64,000 bases of DNA from Halorussus salilacus (GTDB taxonomy: Archaea > Halobacteriota > Halobacteria > Halobacteriales > Haladaptataceae), in the NCBI RefSeq assembly GCF_024138125.1, contig NZ_CP099993.1, positions 1,302,001-1,366,000 of the forward strand, in the 5' to 3' direction. Position 1 is the first letter of the stretch; every line of letters begins with the position of its first letter. Positions 1 through 8,786 of this stretch are shown here, in pieces. Below the pieces are notes generated by a model. The model saw nothing but the letters and a program-made list of their open reading frames with translations, made no database searches and had not been told where the DNA came from. The translations under genes and the position numbers were made by a program.

Positions 1-1
1 G

Positions 2-541
2 CTCTCGGCCGCGGCCGAGAGCGGCTGTGACCTCGACGTGAGCCTGCGAACGCTCGACCCGGCCGAGCAGGTGACCGCGGCCCACGGCCTGCGAATCGCG
101 GTCGACGGGACGCTCGACGAGGCCGACCCCGACGTCGTCGTGGTCCCGGGCGGCGGTTGGAACGACCGCGCGGACGCGAGCGCGTGGGCCGAGGCCAAAA
201 AGGGCGACCTCCCGGACGCTCTGGCCGACCTCCACGAGCGCGGGGTCGAACTCGCGGCCGTCTGCACCGGCGGGATGCTCCTCGCAAGGGCCGGAGTGCT
301 GGAGGGCCGCCCCGCGGTCACCCACGCCAGCGCGGTCGGGGACCTCCGGGAGACCGACGCCGAGGTCGTGGACGCGCGGGTCGTCGACGACGGCGACGTG
401 CTGACCGCGGGCGGAGTGACCTCGGGACTCGACCTCGCGCTCCGCCTGGTCGAGCGGCTCTGCGGGGCCGACACCGCCGAGGAGATGGCGACCAGAATCG
501 AGTACGAGCGACGCGGAGCGCTCCACCGGACCGGAGGATAA
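2..541 (+). CDS. DJ-1/PfpI family protein (5' end outside window)
   Basis: The reading frame is open from the first bases of the window, so the start lies upstream; 179 residues are visible. A Val-rich strand followed by a Gly-Gly-Gly turn and, about 50 residues later, the nucleophile elbow AAVCTGGML with a central Cys (visible residue about 88) are typical of the DJ-1/PfpI glutaminase-like fold. Family members include glyoxalase/deglycase-like enzymes, proteases, chaperones and amidotransferase-like proteins, so the substrate is not known. A GTG 36 bases in is an internal codon, not a convincing start. A 22-bp palindrome occupies bases 1-22, inside the coding region. Confidence 0.85.
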   Translation, partial: LSAAAESGCDLDVSLRTLDPAEQVTAAHGLRIAVDGTLDEADPDVVVVPGGGWNDRADASAWAEAKKGDLPDALADLHERGVELAAVCTGGMLLARAGVLEGRPAVTHASAVGDLRETDAEVVDARVVDDGDVLTAGGVTSGLDLALRLVERLCGADTAEEMATRIEYERRGALHRTGG

Positions 542-659
542 GTTATGGATACGTATGATACATCGTATCTCGGTTATTTATATTCGTGATACTTACTATC
601 TCAGTAGTTTAATATACTCGCGAAACCTCTATAGAAGTAGGAGTACTTCTCCGTCAATC

Positions 660-1235
660 ATGACTACCAGCACGATTAACCCAGAAACTACCAATACGTT
701 CACGAGCACCATCCGGGGCTACACCGTCCGAGGGAAGGCCCACAGCCTCAGCGCGTGGTTCGTCCTCTCGCTCCGGCTCATGATGGGCTGGGCGTTCGCC
801 TACTCCGGATTCACGAAGATCGTCGCGTCCGAACCGTTCAGCGCCGGTGGGTATCTCACCCACAGCGCCGCCGCGAACGGCAACCCCCTCGCGGGGCTGT
901 TCGCGTGGATGGGCTCGACGCCGTGGTTCGTGGAGTTCGCGAACGTCGCGGTCCCGTGGGGCGAGCTGTTCATCGGCCTCGGACTGCTCGTCGGCGCGAT
1001 GGTCCGGCTCGCCGCGTTCTTCGGCGCGCTCATGATGCTCATGTTCTACTTCGGCAACTGGGACATGGCCCACGGATTCATCAACGGCGACTTCGCCTAC
1101 ATGCTGGTGTTCCTCGCGGTCGCGGCGTTCGGCGCGGGCCGAATCCTCGGCCTCGACGCCTACATCGAGCGCTACGAGGTCGACGGCGAACCGCTGATCG
1201 AGCGCTACCCCGTCCTCGACTACGTCCTCGGATAG
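660..1235 (+). CDS. DoxX family integral membrane protein
   Basis: 191 residues with about four hydrophobic helices. The first begins near residue 30 and reads RLMMGWAFAYSGFTKIV, the usual opening of DoxX proteins, in which a conserved Gly/Lys pair lies at the end of helix 1. Later helices contain WGELFIGLGLLVGA and a Met-rich segment. DoxX proteins are poorly defined membrane components linked to quinone/thiosulfate chemistry or redox homeostasis in other organisms. The ATG at 660 is preferred over the upstream in-frame codon at 555 because an AT-rich promoter with TTTAATATA at 608-616 lies between them. The gene is followed by a convergent 6-phosphogluconate dehydrogenase. Confidence 0.88.
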   Translation: MTTSTINPETTNTFTSTIRGYTVRGKAHSLSAWFVLSLRLMMGWAFAYSGFTKIVASEPFSAGGYLTHSAAANGNPLAGLFAWMGSTPWFVEFANVAVPWGELFIGLGLLVGAMVRLAAFFGALMMLMFYFGNWDMAHGFINGDFAYMLVFLAVAAFGAGRILGLDAYIERYEVDGEPLIERYPVLDYVLG

Positions 1236-1289
1236 GGACTTCGCTCGGACTCCCGAACTCCTGTTCTATCGCTTTCCTGTTCCATCGGT

Positions 1290-2195
1290 CTATTCCTCGC
1301 GCCGCGCGACCTCGTGGCGACCGAACCCGTACCGAAGCCGGTTCGCGAGCCGCCGCGAGAACCGACCCCCCTCGGGCGCTCGCGACCCGAACCGCTCGGC
1401 GAGCGCCTGGTAGATGAGCGGGAGCGGCACCTCCTGTTCGAGGGCCTCCTGCACGGTCCACGTCCCGGTCGAGCCGCCCGCCACGTAGTCGTCCACGTCG
1501 CCGAGGTCGGTGCCCTCCTCGCGGAACGCCTCCTCGCAGAGTTCCAACAGCCACGACCGGATGACAGCGCCGTTGTTCCACGTCCGGGCGACCGCTTCGA
1601 GGTCGAGGTCGTATCGGCCCTCCGCGAGCAGTTCGAACCCCTCGCCGTAGGCCTGCATCAGCGCGTACTCGACGCCGTTGTGGACCATCTTGACGTAGTG
1701 ACCCGACCCGGCCGGACCCATCCGGTCGTGGCCTGCGGGTCCGGTGGCGACCGCGTCGAACACCGGCCGCATCTCGTCGTAGGCCCACTCCGGGCCGCCG
1801 ACCATCAGCGAGAAACCGAGTTCCGCGCCCGCGGGACCCCCGGAGGTCCCGCAGTCGAGGTAGGCGGCGCCCGTGGCGTCGGCCCGCCGGACCGAGTCCT
1901 CGAAGTGGGAGTTGCCGCCATCGACGACGATGTCCTCCTCGGAGAGGTGCGGTTCGAGGTCGTCGAGCGCCGCGTCCACCGGCGCTCCGGCGGGGACCAT
2001 CAGCCAGATTCGCTTCTCGTCGCCCAGTTTCTCCGCGAGGTCGACCACGGAGTCGGCGGGGGTCGCGCCCGCCTCCGCGGCCGATTCGACGGCTTCGTCG
2101 TCGAGGTCGAAAGCCACCACGTCGTGGCCCGCGTCGAGCACTCTGTCCACGACGATGCGTCCCATCCGGCCGAGTCCGATGACGCCCAGTTGCAT
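1290..2195 (-). CDS. gnd: 6-phosphogluconate dehydrogenase, decarboxylating
   Basis: 301 residues, the length of the short NAD-type 6-phosphogluconate dehydrogenases. The N-terminal Rossmann motif is GLGRMG (residues 7-12). The substrate-binding signature DGGNSHFEDS lies near residue 91, the conserved CGTSGGPAGAELG stretch near residue 115, and the catalytic Lys and His-Asn in VKMVHNGVEYALMQ near residue 165. It oxidatively decarboxylates 6-phosphogluconate to ribulose 5-phosphate, the oxidative pentose phosphate step that haloarchaea use to make pentoses. Monocistronic and convergent with the DoxX gene. Confidence 0.95.
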   Translation of the reverse strand: MQLGVIGLGRMGRIVVDRVLDAGHDVVAFDLDDEAVESAAEAGATPADSVVDLAEKLGDEKRIWLMVPAGAPVDAALDDLEPHLSEEDIVVDGGNSHFEDSVRRADATGAAYLDCGTSGGPAGAELGFSLMVGGPEWAYDEMRPVFDAVATGPAGHDRMGPAGSGHYVKMVHNGVEYALMQAYGEGFELLAEGRYDLDLEAVARTWNNGAVIRSWLLELCEEAFREEGTDLGDVDDYVAGGSTGTWTVQEALEQEVPLPLIYQALAERFGSRAPEGGRFSRRLANRLRYGFGRHEVARREE

Positions 2196-2320
2196 GGGTG
2201 AGGGTGGTTCGGGGTGGGAGGTAGTGGTTGCGGTTCGGACCGGTGATAAAATGGATTCGATGCGATTCGGAGGTCGGAAGTCAGCAATTCGGCGTCGTCT
2301 CGGAGCTGTCTTCGACGCGA

Positions 2321-3208
2321 TTATTGGAGATACGCGTCCGACGTGTCCACCATGAGCGAGGAACCATCGAGTTCGGTCTGGAGATCTTCGGACTTCGTGG
2401 TGCTACTGGCCGAGACAGAGATGCCCCATGGGTAGCTAACCGAGACGCCGCTAAGTTCGCCCGAGCTCCAGGTGTACTCGTACGCCGCATGGATGGAGTC
2501 ACCGTCCTCGTAGTCCTCGGCTTGATTGAGGTAGACACCAGCGTACTCGTAATCGCTCCAGTGCTTGTCCCTGTCGTTGGTCTGTCCGGTATTCCGAGCG
2601 ATGTCGGCGGAGTTCACTCTGTAACCGAGCCCCTCCTGATTCCAGCTACCGTTGTCCCACTCGACGTGATCATCGCCTTCGGTCGAGCTGGGGATGTCGT
2701 CGGCGTTCATAACTTCCCAGTGATCTTTCTCCCACATGATACCAGCACCGTCGTCTGGATACCTCGGCCCCCAGTAATCGTAGGCGGTGTAACTCTGGTA
2801 ATAGTAGTATCTGTACCGCATCGAGAGTTCCGCGTAGTACGCTTCCATGTCTTGGTCATAGAAGAACCAAAGCGTCAGGTCGATATCACCATCGCACTTG
2901 TCGGGTTCGACACAGTAATTGTCGGGGGAATCCGCGGTGGACGGGCCGTTCCCCTCATTCGGGAACTTAGCCAGCAACCGATTGTAACCCGCTCCGATAC
3001 CGCGAGCTTCGAGGTAATTGATTCTAGCCTCAAGACCGGCATTGTTCTGGATGCGTCGGGACTGCATAAGATCCCGGTGCATATCGTCTAGCGAACGCCC
3101 CTTCTCACCTCGGACCACACTAGGAAGTGTGAGCGATCCGGCAAATGCGATACTCGTCTTTTTCAGAGCGTCACGTCTCGATACTCCGCGATTTTGTTTC
3201 TCTGACAT
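2321..3208 (-). CDS. Tat-exported protein of unknown function
   Basis: 295 residues from the ATG at 3208; a GTG one codon upstream is possible. The N terminus carries a twin-arginine signal (SRRDALKKT followed by a hydrophobic stretch and a small-residue end near residue 34). The mature part is acidic and unusually rich in Tyr and Trp, including a run of four Tyr, with two Cys close together near residue 100 (NYCVEPDKC). No known domain was recognised. The gene has lower GC than its neighbours and is preceded by a very AT-rich promoter zone, so recent acquisition is plausible. Confidence 0.8.
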   Translation of the reverse strand: MSEKQNRGVSRRDALKKTSIAFAGSLTLPSVVRGEKGRSLDDMHRDLMQSRRIQNNAGLEARINYLEARGIGAGYNRLLAKFPNEGNGPSTADSPDNYCVEPDKCDGDIDLTLWFFYDQDMEAYYAELSMRYRYYYYQSYTAYDYWGPRYPDDGAGIMWEKDHWEVMNADDIPSSTEGDDHVEWDNGSWNQEGLGYRVNSADIARNTGQTNDRDKHWSDYEYAGVYLNQAEDYEDGDSIHAAYEYTWSSGELSGVSVSYPWGISVSASSTTKSEDLQTELDGSSLMVDTSDAYLQ

Positions 3209-3453
3209 CACATAATAAATTATTATAACTATACTTATATTTTTCTAAATTTAGATTACATCATTAAATCCAGCAATATATTTATTAAATATTGTATATA
3301 ATATGGTTCATATCCCTGTTTTTCTTATATGTGTTGCATATCTTGTTCTCTCCCATTTTCGATGGGATCAAGTCCTCCTGTTCAAATCCATGTCGACTAA
3401 AACAGGAGTGGCAGTGAACTATTTAACATCGGGACTAAAAACCGGTAGACGAT
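3209..3453. other. AT-rich divergent intergenic region
   Basis: This spacer separates the divergent Tat-exported protein and the small lipoprotein and is by far more AT-rich than the surrounding sequence. It holds several TATA-like runs. CTATTTAAC near 3418-3426 is well placed, about 30 bp before the lipoprotein ATG at 3454. An 83-codon open frame starting at 3303 crosses into the lipoprotein gene in another frame and lacks haloarchaeal codon bias, so it is not called as a gene. Confidence 0.6.
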
Positions 3454-3882
3454 ATGCCCCCATCACTAACTCTACTTCCCACAGACGGTTGTCGACGAGA
3501 ATTACTTGCGGCCACCGGTGTGATAGCAACCACCCTCATATCCGGGTGCGGTGACCTCCTCGTATCCGATGGGGCAGAAGGAGAAGGTGATACAATCGAA
3601 ATCATGGTCGAAAATAGAACGGACGAACGTGCAGAGATAGGAGTCCGGGTGGAAGACGACGACGGGTCGATGCTGTTTAGTCGAGTGTATGAACTCGAAC
3701 CGGGGCATCTGGATTCGTCTGCCGGTATCGAAACGACTCCGGAAACGGTGGCCGCGTTCACTCCCGAGGGTGCCTCCGCTACGTGGGACTACAGACCTGA
3801 CGTGGACCTCGACTGTGATGGTGAGGACATCGGAATCACGCTTCAGTCGGACGGTTCGATCGACTCGTGGTACGCCTGTTGA
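3454..3882 (+). CDS. Small predicted lipoprotein
   Basis: 142 residues. The N terminus reads RRELLAATGVIATTLISGCGD: a twin-arginine-like pair, a hydrophobic core and a lipobox (ISGC), so the protein is probably exported and anchored by lipid-modified Cys near residue 32. The mature domain is a short, acidic, beta-rich segment with the sequence IEIMVENRTDE, seen in many small haloarchaeal lipoproteins that resemble immunoglobulin-like folds, and two further Cys near the C terminus that may form a disulfide. Function unknown. Lower GC than the adjacent valS gene. Confidence 0.75.
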   Translation: MPPSLTLLPTDGCRRELLAATGVIATTLISGCGDLLVSDGAEGEGDTIEIMVENRTDERAEIGVRVEDDDGSMLFSRVYELEPGHLDSSAGIETTPETVAAFTPEGASATWDYRPDVDLDCDGEDIGITLQSDGSIDSWYAC

Positions 3883-4000
3883 CCTCCACGGTGACAGAAG
3901 TCGGAGAACAAGTTCGGTCTCCCTCACAGCAACTTTCGGTACGAGCTATTGTCGGATGACTCGTCGACACTGCTCGTCGTTCGTCCTCGTAACGAGAACC

Positions 4001-4006
4001 TTTATC
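4001..4006 (+). promoter_or_regulatory. TATA box serving the valS leader
   Basis: TTTATC after an ACC-rich purine block (AACGAGAACC) lies 25-30 bp before the ATG of a 12-codon micro-ORF at 4031. No comparable TATA element is visible in the 63 bases directly before valS, so this is the likely valS promoter. Confidence 0.45.
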
Positions 4007-4030
4007 AGTCCCGCGCGATTCCGTTGTCGT

Positions 4031-4069
4031 ATGAGGCTGACCGCGTCGGTAGTACGTCGAACTGTCTAG
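4031..4069 (+). CDS. Possible Val-rich leader micro-ORF of valS
   Basis: A 12-residue reading frame (MRLTASVVRRTV, stop TAG) starts where a leaderless transcript from the TATA box at 4001 would begin. Three of its 12 codons are Val, two of them adjacent, and valyl-tRNA synthetase begins 63 bases downstream. That arrangement resembles leader peptides that sense charged tRNA in bacteria. Such control is not established in haloarchaea and the frame is short enough to be chance; the evidence is position and codon content only. Confidence 0.3.
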   Translation: MRLTASVVRRTV

Positions 4070-4132
4070 CACAGCGGCGCGTCTTTCTCGCTGGACGACC
4101 CTTCCACCGATAGAGTCAGCTACACATCCATC

Positions 4133-6814
4133 ATGACGGACGTTCCAGACAGCTACGACCCCGAGACAGTCGAACCGAAGTGGCAAGAGGAGTGGCGCGA
4201 GTCCGACGTGTACCACCACGAGGGCGAACCCGACTACGTCATCGACACCCCGCCGCCGTACCCGACCGGCCACCTCCACCTCGGCCACGCGCTGGGCTGG
4301 AGCTACATGGACTTCGCGGCGCGGTTCCACCGCCTGCTGGGCGACGACGTGCTGTTCCCGCAGGGCTGGGACTGCCACGGCCTGCCGACCGAGGTCAAGG
4401 TCGAGGAGGAGCAGGGCATCCACCGGACCGACGTGCCCCGCGAGGAGTTCCGGGACCTCTGTATCGAACTCTCCGAGCGGCGCATCGACGGCATGAAGGA
4501 GACGATGCAGTCGATGGGGTTCTCCCAGGACTGGACCGCCGAGTACCGAACCATGGACCGCGAGTACTGGGGCAAAACCCAGCGGTCGTTCGTCGAGATG
4601 GCCGAGGGCGGTGAGGAGGAAAGTTACGTCTACCGCGACGAACACCCAGTCAACTGGTGTCCCCGGTGTGAGACCGCCATCGCCGACGCCGAGGTCGAGA
4701 ACATCGACCGCGAGGGGACGCTCCACTACATCACCTTCGAGGGCGTGGACAACGACGACATCGAGATCGCCACCACCCGCCCCGAACTGCTGGCGGCCTG
4801 CGTCGGGATGGCGGTCGACCCCGACGACGAGCGCTACGCCGACCGCGTCGGCGAGGCCTTCGAGGTCCCGCTGTTCGGTCAGGAGGTCGAGCTCGTCGCC
4901 GACGACGACGTGGACGGCGACTTCGGGACCGGCGCGGTGATGATCTGCACCTTCGGCGACAAGCAGGACGTGACGTGGTGGGCCGAACACGACCTCGACC
5001 TCCGGCCGGTGTTCACCGAGGACGGCCACCTCGGGTCGCTCGCTGGCGAGTACGAGGGCCTGACCATCGAGGAGGCCAAGGGCGTCATCGCCGAGGACCT
5101 CGACGAGGAGGGGTATCTCAACGACACCGAGCCGACCGAGCAGTCGGTCGGCGCGTGCTGGCGGTGTGACACGCCCATCGAGATCCTCAGCAAGGAGCAG
5201 TGGTTCGTGGAGGTCCGCCAGGACGAGATTCTGGAGAAGGCCCAGCAGGTCGAGTGGATTCCCGACCACATGTACGACCGCCTCGAAGACTGGACCGAGG
5301 GGATGGAGTGGGACTGGGTCATCTCGCGCCAGCGCGTGTTCGCGACGCCCATCCCCGCGTGGTTCTGCGGGGAGTGCGGCCACGCCCACGTCGCCGACGT
5401 CGAGGAACTGCCGGTCGAACCCACCGAGACCGACCCAGCGGTCGGTTCCTGTCCGGAATGCGGGGCAGGCGCGGCGTCGGAGACGCCGCGAGGCGAAGGC
5501 GGTGAAACCGCCGAAGCGACGCACTGGGAGGGCGAGACCGACGTGATGGATACGTGGATGGACTCCTCCATCTCGCCGATGCACGTTCAGGGCTGGCCCG
5601 ACGAGGAGTTCACCCCGACGACGCTGCGCGAGCAGGGCCACGACATCATCCGGACGTGGGCGTTCTACACCCTGTTGCGGGTCACGGCGCTCGAAGACGA
5701 GATTCCGTGGGAGGAGTCGCTGGTCAACGGCATGGTGTTCGGCGACGACGGCCACAAGATGAGCAAGTCCCGCGGGAACGCGGTCGGGCCGAACGAGGCC
5801 ATAGAGGAGTACAGCGCCGACGCGGTCCGCCAGGCGCTCGCGCTCGGCGGCCAGCCCGGCAGCGACATCCAGTTCCAGTGGAAGGAGGTCAAATCGGCCT
5901 CGCGGTTCCTCACCAAGTGCTGGAACATCTTCCAGTTCTCGTCGGAACACCTCGACGAGGACACCCCGGAGGTGTCGGCTCCCGCCTATCGGGACACCGA
6001 CAAGTGGATACTGACGAAGCTCTCGCGTACCGTCGAGGAGGTCGAGGCCGACATGCGCGAGTACCGCTTCGACGCCGCCCTCCGCAGGCTCCGGGAGTTC
6101 GTCTGGGAGGACCTCGCCGACGACTACCTCGAACTCGTGAAGGGCCGCCTCTACGAGGGCCGACCCGGCGAGCGCGACGCCGCGCGCCACGCGCTCTACA
6201 CCGCGGTCTCGGCGAGCATCCGGATGCTCGCGCCGTTCTCGCCCCACTTCGCCGAGGAGGTCTACCACCACCTGCCCGGCACGGAGGGGAGCGTCCACGC
6301 CGCGTCGTGGCCCGCCGCCGACTTCGGCATCGACGACGAGGACGCCGAGGAGACCGGCGACCTCATCGCGGAGGTCGCGAGCGCGGTCCGGGCGTGGAAG
6401 TCCGACGAGGGGATGGCGCTCAACGCCGATCTCGACCGCATCGAGGTCTACTCCGAGGCGGGCCGGGGCTACGACACCTACGACCTGAGCGAGGCGGTCA
6501 ACGCGCCGGTCTACCTCGAATCCGGGTCGCCGAACGTCGAACTGGTCCCGGTCGGGGTCGACCCCGACCACAGCGTCATCGGCCCGCAGTTCCGCGAGAA
6601 GGCCGGGCAGGTCGTCGCGGCGCTGGAGTCGGCCGACCTCACCACCCTCAAGAACGACAAGGAGATAGAGGGAGAGGTCACGGTCGAAGTCGACGGCGAA
6701 GCGGAGACCATCGACGGCGACGCCATCGAAATCGAGGAGGAGTATCGCGCCGAGAGCGGCGAGGAGGTCGAGGTGCTGGAGACCGAGCGGGCGACCGTCC
6801 TCGTGTTCCCCTAG
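4133..6814 (+). CDS. valS: Valyl-tRNA synthetase
   Basis: 893 residues, normal for archaeal ValRS. The class I signature HLHLGHAL lies near residue 45 in the ValRS context TPPPYPTG, and KMSKS at about residues 542-546. The editing (CP1) insert separates them, and Cys pairs (CPRC, CWRC, CGEC, CPEC) between residues 180 and 450 are likely zinc sites. The C-terminal third is the anticodon-binding helical domain. The enzyme charges tRNA-Val in the cytoplasm. Preceded by the Val-rich micro-ORF described separately. The surrounding short hydrophilic stretch near residue 450 ([14 protein letters not shown]) is an extra loop. Confidence 0.97.
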   Translation: MTDVPDSYDPETVEPKWQEEWRESDVYHHEGEPDYVIDTPPPYPTGHLHLGHALGWSYMDFAARFHRLLGDDVLFPQGWDCHGLPTEVKVEEEQGIHRTDVPREEFRDLCIELSERRIDGMKETMQSMGFSQDWTAEYRTMDREYWGKTQRSFVEMAEGGEEESYVYRDEHPVNWCPRCETAIADAEVENIDREGTLHYITFEGVDNDDIEIATTRPELLAACVGMAVDPDDERYADRVGEAFEVPLFGQEVELVADDDVDGDFGTGAVMICTFGDKQDVTWWAEHDLDLRPVFTEDGHLGSLAGEYEGLTIEEAKGVIAEDLDEEGYLNDTEPTEQSVGACWRCDTPIEILSKEQWFVEVRQDEILEKAQQVEWIPDHMYDRLEDWTEGMEWDWVISRQRVFATPIPAWFCGECGHAHVADVEELPVEPTETDPAVGSCPECGAGAASETPRGEGGETAEATHWEGETDVMDTWMDSSISPMHVQGWPDEEFTPTTLREQGHDIIRTWAFYTLLRVTALEDEIPWEESLVNGMVFGDDGHKMSKSRGNAVGPNEAIEEYSADAVRQALALGGQPGSDIQFQWKEVKSASRFLTKCWNIFQFSSEHLDEDTPEVSAPAYRDTDKWILTKLSRTVEEVEADMREYRFDAALRRLREFVWEDLADDYLELVKGRLYEGRPGERDAARHALYTAVSASIRMLAPFSPHFAEEVYHHLPGTEGSVHAASWPAADFGIDDEDAEETGDLIAEVASAVRAWKSDEGMALNADLDRIEVYSEAGRGYDTYDLSEAVNAPVYLESGSPNVELVPVGVDPDHSVIGPQFREKAGQVVAALESADLTTLKNDKEIEGEVTVEVDGEAETIDGDAIEIEEEYRAESGEEVEVLETERATVLVFP

Positions 6815-6919
6815 CGGCTCCGGCTCTTTCCGCGCTGTTTTTCCGCCTCCAACAGCCGGATATATTGACCTCAGGGTAACACACATTAATAACACCTCGC
6901 GCTCGTATCCTAACGCACA

Positions 6920-7294
6920 ATGACAGATTTGTACTCCGTGATGGAGCAGTTGGAGGTCGGCGATACTATCTTCTGGACTGCAACCGCGGAAGAACGAGAT
7001 ACGAATATCTCGACCGTAGATGCGATTATCGAGACGATGGACGGCGTCGAGGTAAGAGTTTCCGGACCCGGAGGCGGCCAATACACTCTCGATTTCCCCG
7101 ACGAGAAGCATCCGAACACCCACTGGCACCCACCCGACGAGAGCAAAGAGACCCACCGGAACTCCGGTCACCGAGAACGACGCGGTGAGGTCTACGTCGG
7201 TAGAGGACCGCTGAAGATGTTGGCTCTCGTTGGTCGTGCTGAAGATACCCCTGAGAGTATGGATCACGAACCACTCAGGGATGCACTGTCCTGA
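6920..7294 (+). CDS. Conserved-looking hypothetical protein
   Basis: 124 residues, soluble, no signal peptide or membrane segment. The first 60 residues look like a small beta barrel (LEVGDTIFW, VEVRVSGPGGGQYTL); the second half is rich in His, Glu and Arg (HPNTHWHPPDESKETH) and ends with a hydrophobic strand LKMLALVGR. TATA-like ATTAAT at 6885-6890 is 30 bp upstream of the ATG, which supports a leaderless start here. No family recognised. GC is lower than in the flanking housekeeping genes. Confidence 0.65.
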   Translation: MTDLYSVMEQLEVGDTIFWTATAEERDTNISTVDAIIETMDGVEVRVSGPGGGQYTLDFPDEKHPNTHWHPPDESKETHRNSGHRERRGEVYVGRGPLKMLALVGRAEDTPESMDHEPLRDALS

Positions 7295-7491
7295 GTTCGC
7301 TCACGAAAGCTTCAATCGAAGATGGTCGAGAAGTCTCCGACCAACCCCGCAGTCACCCTCTCTGAAAGTCGCCGTGTTTCGGGTAATGGGAACGATTCGC
7401 ACTTCTGAAGACCGGAACTCGATCCCGCACTGCTGATACGAACCGACGCCCGAACCGTCGGCGTTTTGACCCTCGATTGCGACCCTCGGGT

Positions 7492-8592
7492 ATGGACCAG
7501 CGAATCCACGACCACGCCGAGGTGTTGGTCGACTGGAGCGCGCGAATCGAGGCGGGCGACGACGTGGTGGTGCGGGTCGACGACGGCGCGCACGACCTCG
7601 CGGTCGCGGTGGCCGAGAAACTGGGCGAGCGCGGCGCGAACTACCTCGCGACCTACGTCTCCGACGAGGTCGAGTCGGCGTTCGTGCGGAGCCACGACGG
7701 CGACTTCGACCAGGACCCCGACTTCGAGACCGCGATGCTCGAACGCGCCGATTCGGTGCTGTCGCTCCGCGGGAAGTCGAACGCCGCCGAGAAGGCGGCC
7801 GCGCCGGGCGAGAAGCGCGCGGCGTACAAGCAGTCCCGGACCGAGATAAAGGCCCGCCGGATGGACACCGACTGGGTCTCGACCATCCACCCGACCCGCG
7901 CCCACGCCCAGCAGGCGGGCATGGGCATCGGCGAGTACCGGGACTTCGTCTACGACGCCGTCCTCCGCGACTGGGAATCGCTCGCCGACGAGATGGCGAA
8001 CATGAAGGAGATTCTGGACGAGGGCAGCGAGGTACGACTCGTCAAGGAGGACACCGACCTCACGATGTCCATCGAGAACAGGACCGCGGTCAACAGCGCC
8101 GCCTCGGTCGCCTACGACTCGCACAACCTCCCCTCCGGCGAGGTGTTCACCGCCCCCGAGGACCCGGAGGGAGAGGTCTACTTCGACGTGCCGATGACCC
8201 ACGACGGCGCGCGCATCCGAGACGTTCACCTGACCTTCGAGGACGGCGAGGTCGTCGACTGGTCGGCGGAGGTCGGCGAGGCGGCGCTCGAAGACATCCT
8301 GACGACCGACGAGGGCGCGCGCCGACTCGGCGAACTCGGCATCGGGATGAACCGCGGCATCGACCGGTTCACCGACAGCATCCTCTTCGACGAGAAGATG
8401 GGCGACACCGTCCACCTCGCGGTCGGCCGGGCCTACGGCTCCTGTCTCCCCGAGGGCGAGGATGGCAATCAGAGCGCGGTCCACGTCGACATGATAACCG
8501 ACGTGAGCGAGGACTCCCGGATGGAGGTCGACGGCGAGGTGATTCAGCGGAACGGGCGATTCCGGTGGGAGGACGGCTTCGAACAGGAGTAA
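7492..8592 (+). CDS. Aminopeptidase, M29 family
   Basis: 366 residues. Metal ligands of the M29 (thermophilic aminopeptidase T/S) family are visible in the C-terminal domain: Glu in LPSGEVFTAPE, Glu in LGELGIGMN, His and Tyr in GDTVHLAVGRAY, and His and Asp in SAVHVDMI. It removes N-terminal residues from peptides in the cytosol using a two-metal centre. ATG at 7492 is chosen over a TTG 15 bases upstream. The last codons (IQRNGRF and onward) are part of a 29-bp direct repeat whose second copy lies 169 bp downstream after a hairpin-rich insert, so the C-terminal nine residues may have been supplied by an insertion. Confidence 0.92.
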   Translation: MDQRIHDHAEVLVDWSARIEAGDDVVVRVDDGAHDLAVAVAEKLGERGANYLATYVSDEVESAFVRSHDGDFDQDPDFETAMLERADSVLSLRGKSNAAEKAAAPGEKRAAYKQSRTEIKARRMDTDWVSTIHPTRAHAQQAGMGIGEYRDFVYDAVLRDWESLADEMANMKEILDEGSEVRLVKEDTDLTMSIENRTAVNSAASVAYDSHNLPSGEVFTAPEDPEGEVYFDVPMTHDGARIRDVHLTFEDGEVVDWSAEVGEAALEDILTTDEGARRLGELGIGMNRGIDRFTDSILFDEKMGDTVHLAVGRAYGSCLPEGEDGNQSAVHVDMITDVSEDSRMEVDGEVIQRNGRFRWEDGFEQE

Positions 8593-8734
8593 TTCCACCT
8601 TTTGGTCCAGCTTTTGCGAGTGAGCAAGGTCTTGCTGAGCGTAGCGAAGCAAGACCCGGAAGACGCGGAGCGTCTTCCGACGCGAACGAGACAAAAGGTG
8701 GGCGCAGGTGATTCAGCGGAACGGGCGATTCCGG
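8537..8734. repeat. 29-bp direct repeat enclosing a hairpin-rich insert
   Basis: Bases 8537-8565 recur perfectly at 8706-8734. The second copy would encode VIQRNGRF again and then a different tail (REEGFEK and a stop) that still resembles the real tail (RWEDGFEQE). Between the copies, a 10-bp inverted repeat CCACCTTTTG (8595-8604) / CAAAAGGTGG (8692-8701) encloses two perfect hairpins: a 9-bp stem 8628-8636/8648-8656 with loop GAGCGTAGCGA, and a 10-bp stem 8657-8666/8670-8679 with loop GGA. Confidence 0.9.
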
Positions 8735-8767
8735 GAAGAGGGGTTCGAGAAGTGAATTGCGGCGTTC

Positions 8768-8786
8768 GGCCCCTTTCAGTCCCACC
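8768..8786. repeat. Right-edge copy of the GGCCCCTTTC repeat
   Basis: GGCCCCTTTCAGTCCCACC matches the right part of the longer repeats at 32912 and 46528. Its TTTCAGTCCC overlaps the stop codon (8776-8778) and last codons of the metalloprotease gene read on the minus strand, so the Asp-Trp-Trp-Asp C terminus of that protein is written by the repeat. Confidence 0.6.

Noticed and set aside
3303-3554. 83-residue hydrophobic reading frame in the AT-rich spacer
   Set aside because: It runs into the lipoprotein gene in another frame and does not have haloarchaeal codon use.
3836-7267. 1143-codon open frame on the minus strand opposite valS
   Set aside because: It lies antisense to a clear valyl-tRNA synthetase gene. 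Its length comes from high GC; the translation is Arg/Val/Leu-rich without motifs.
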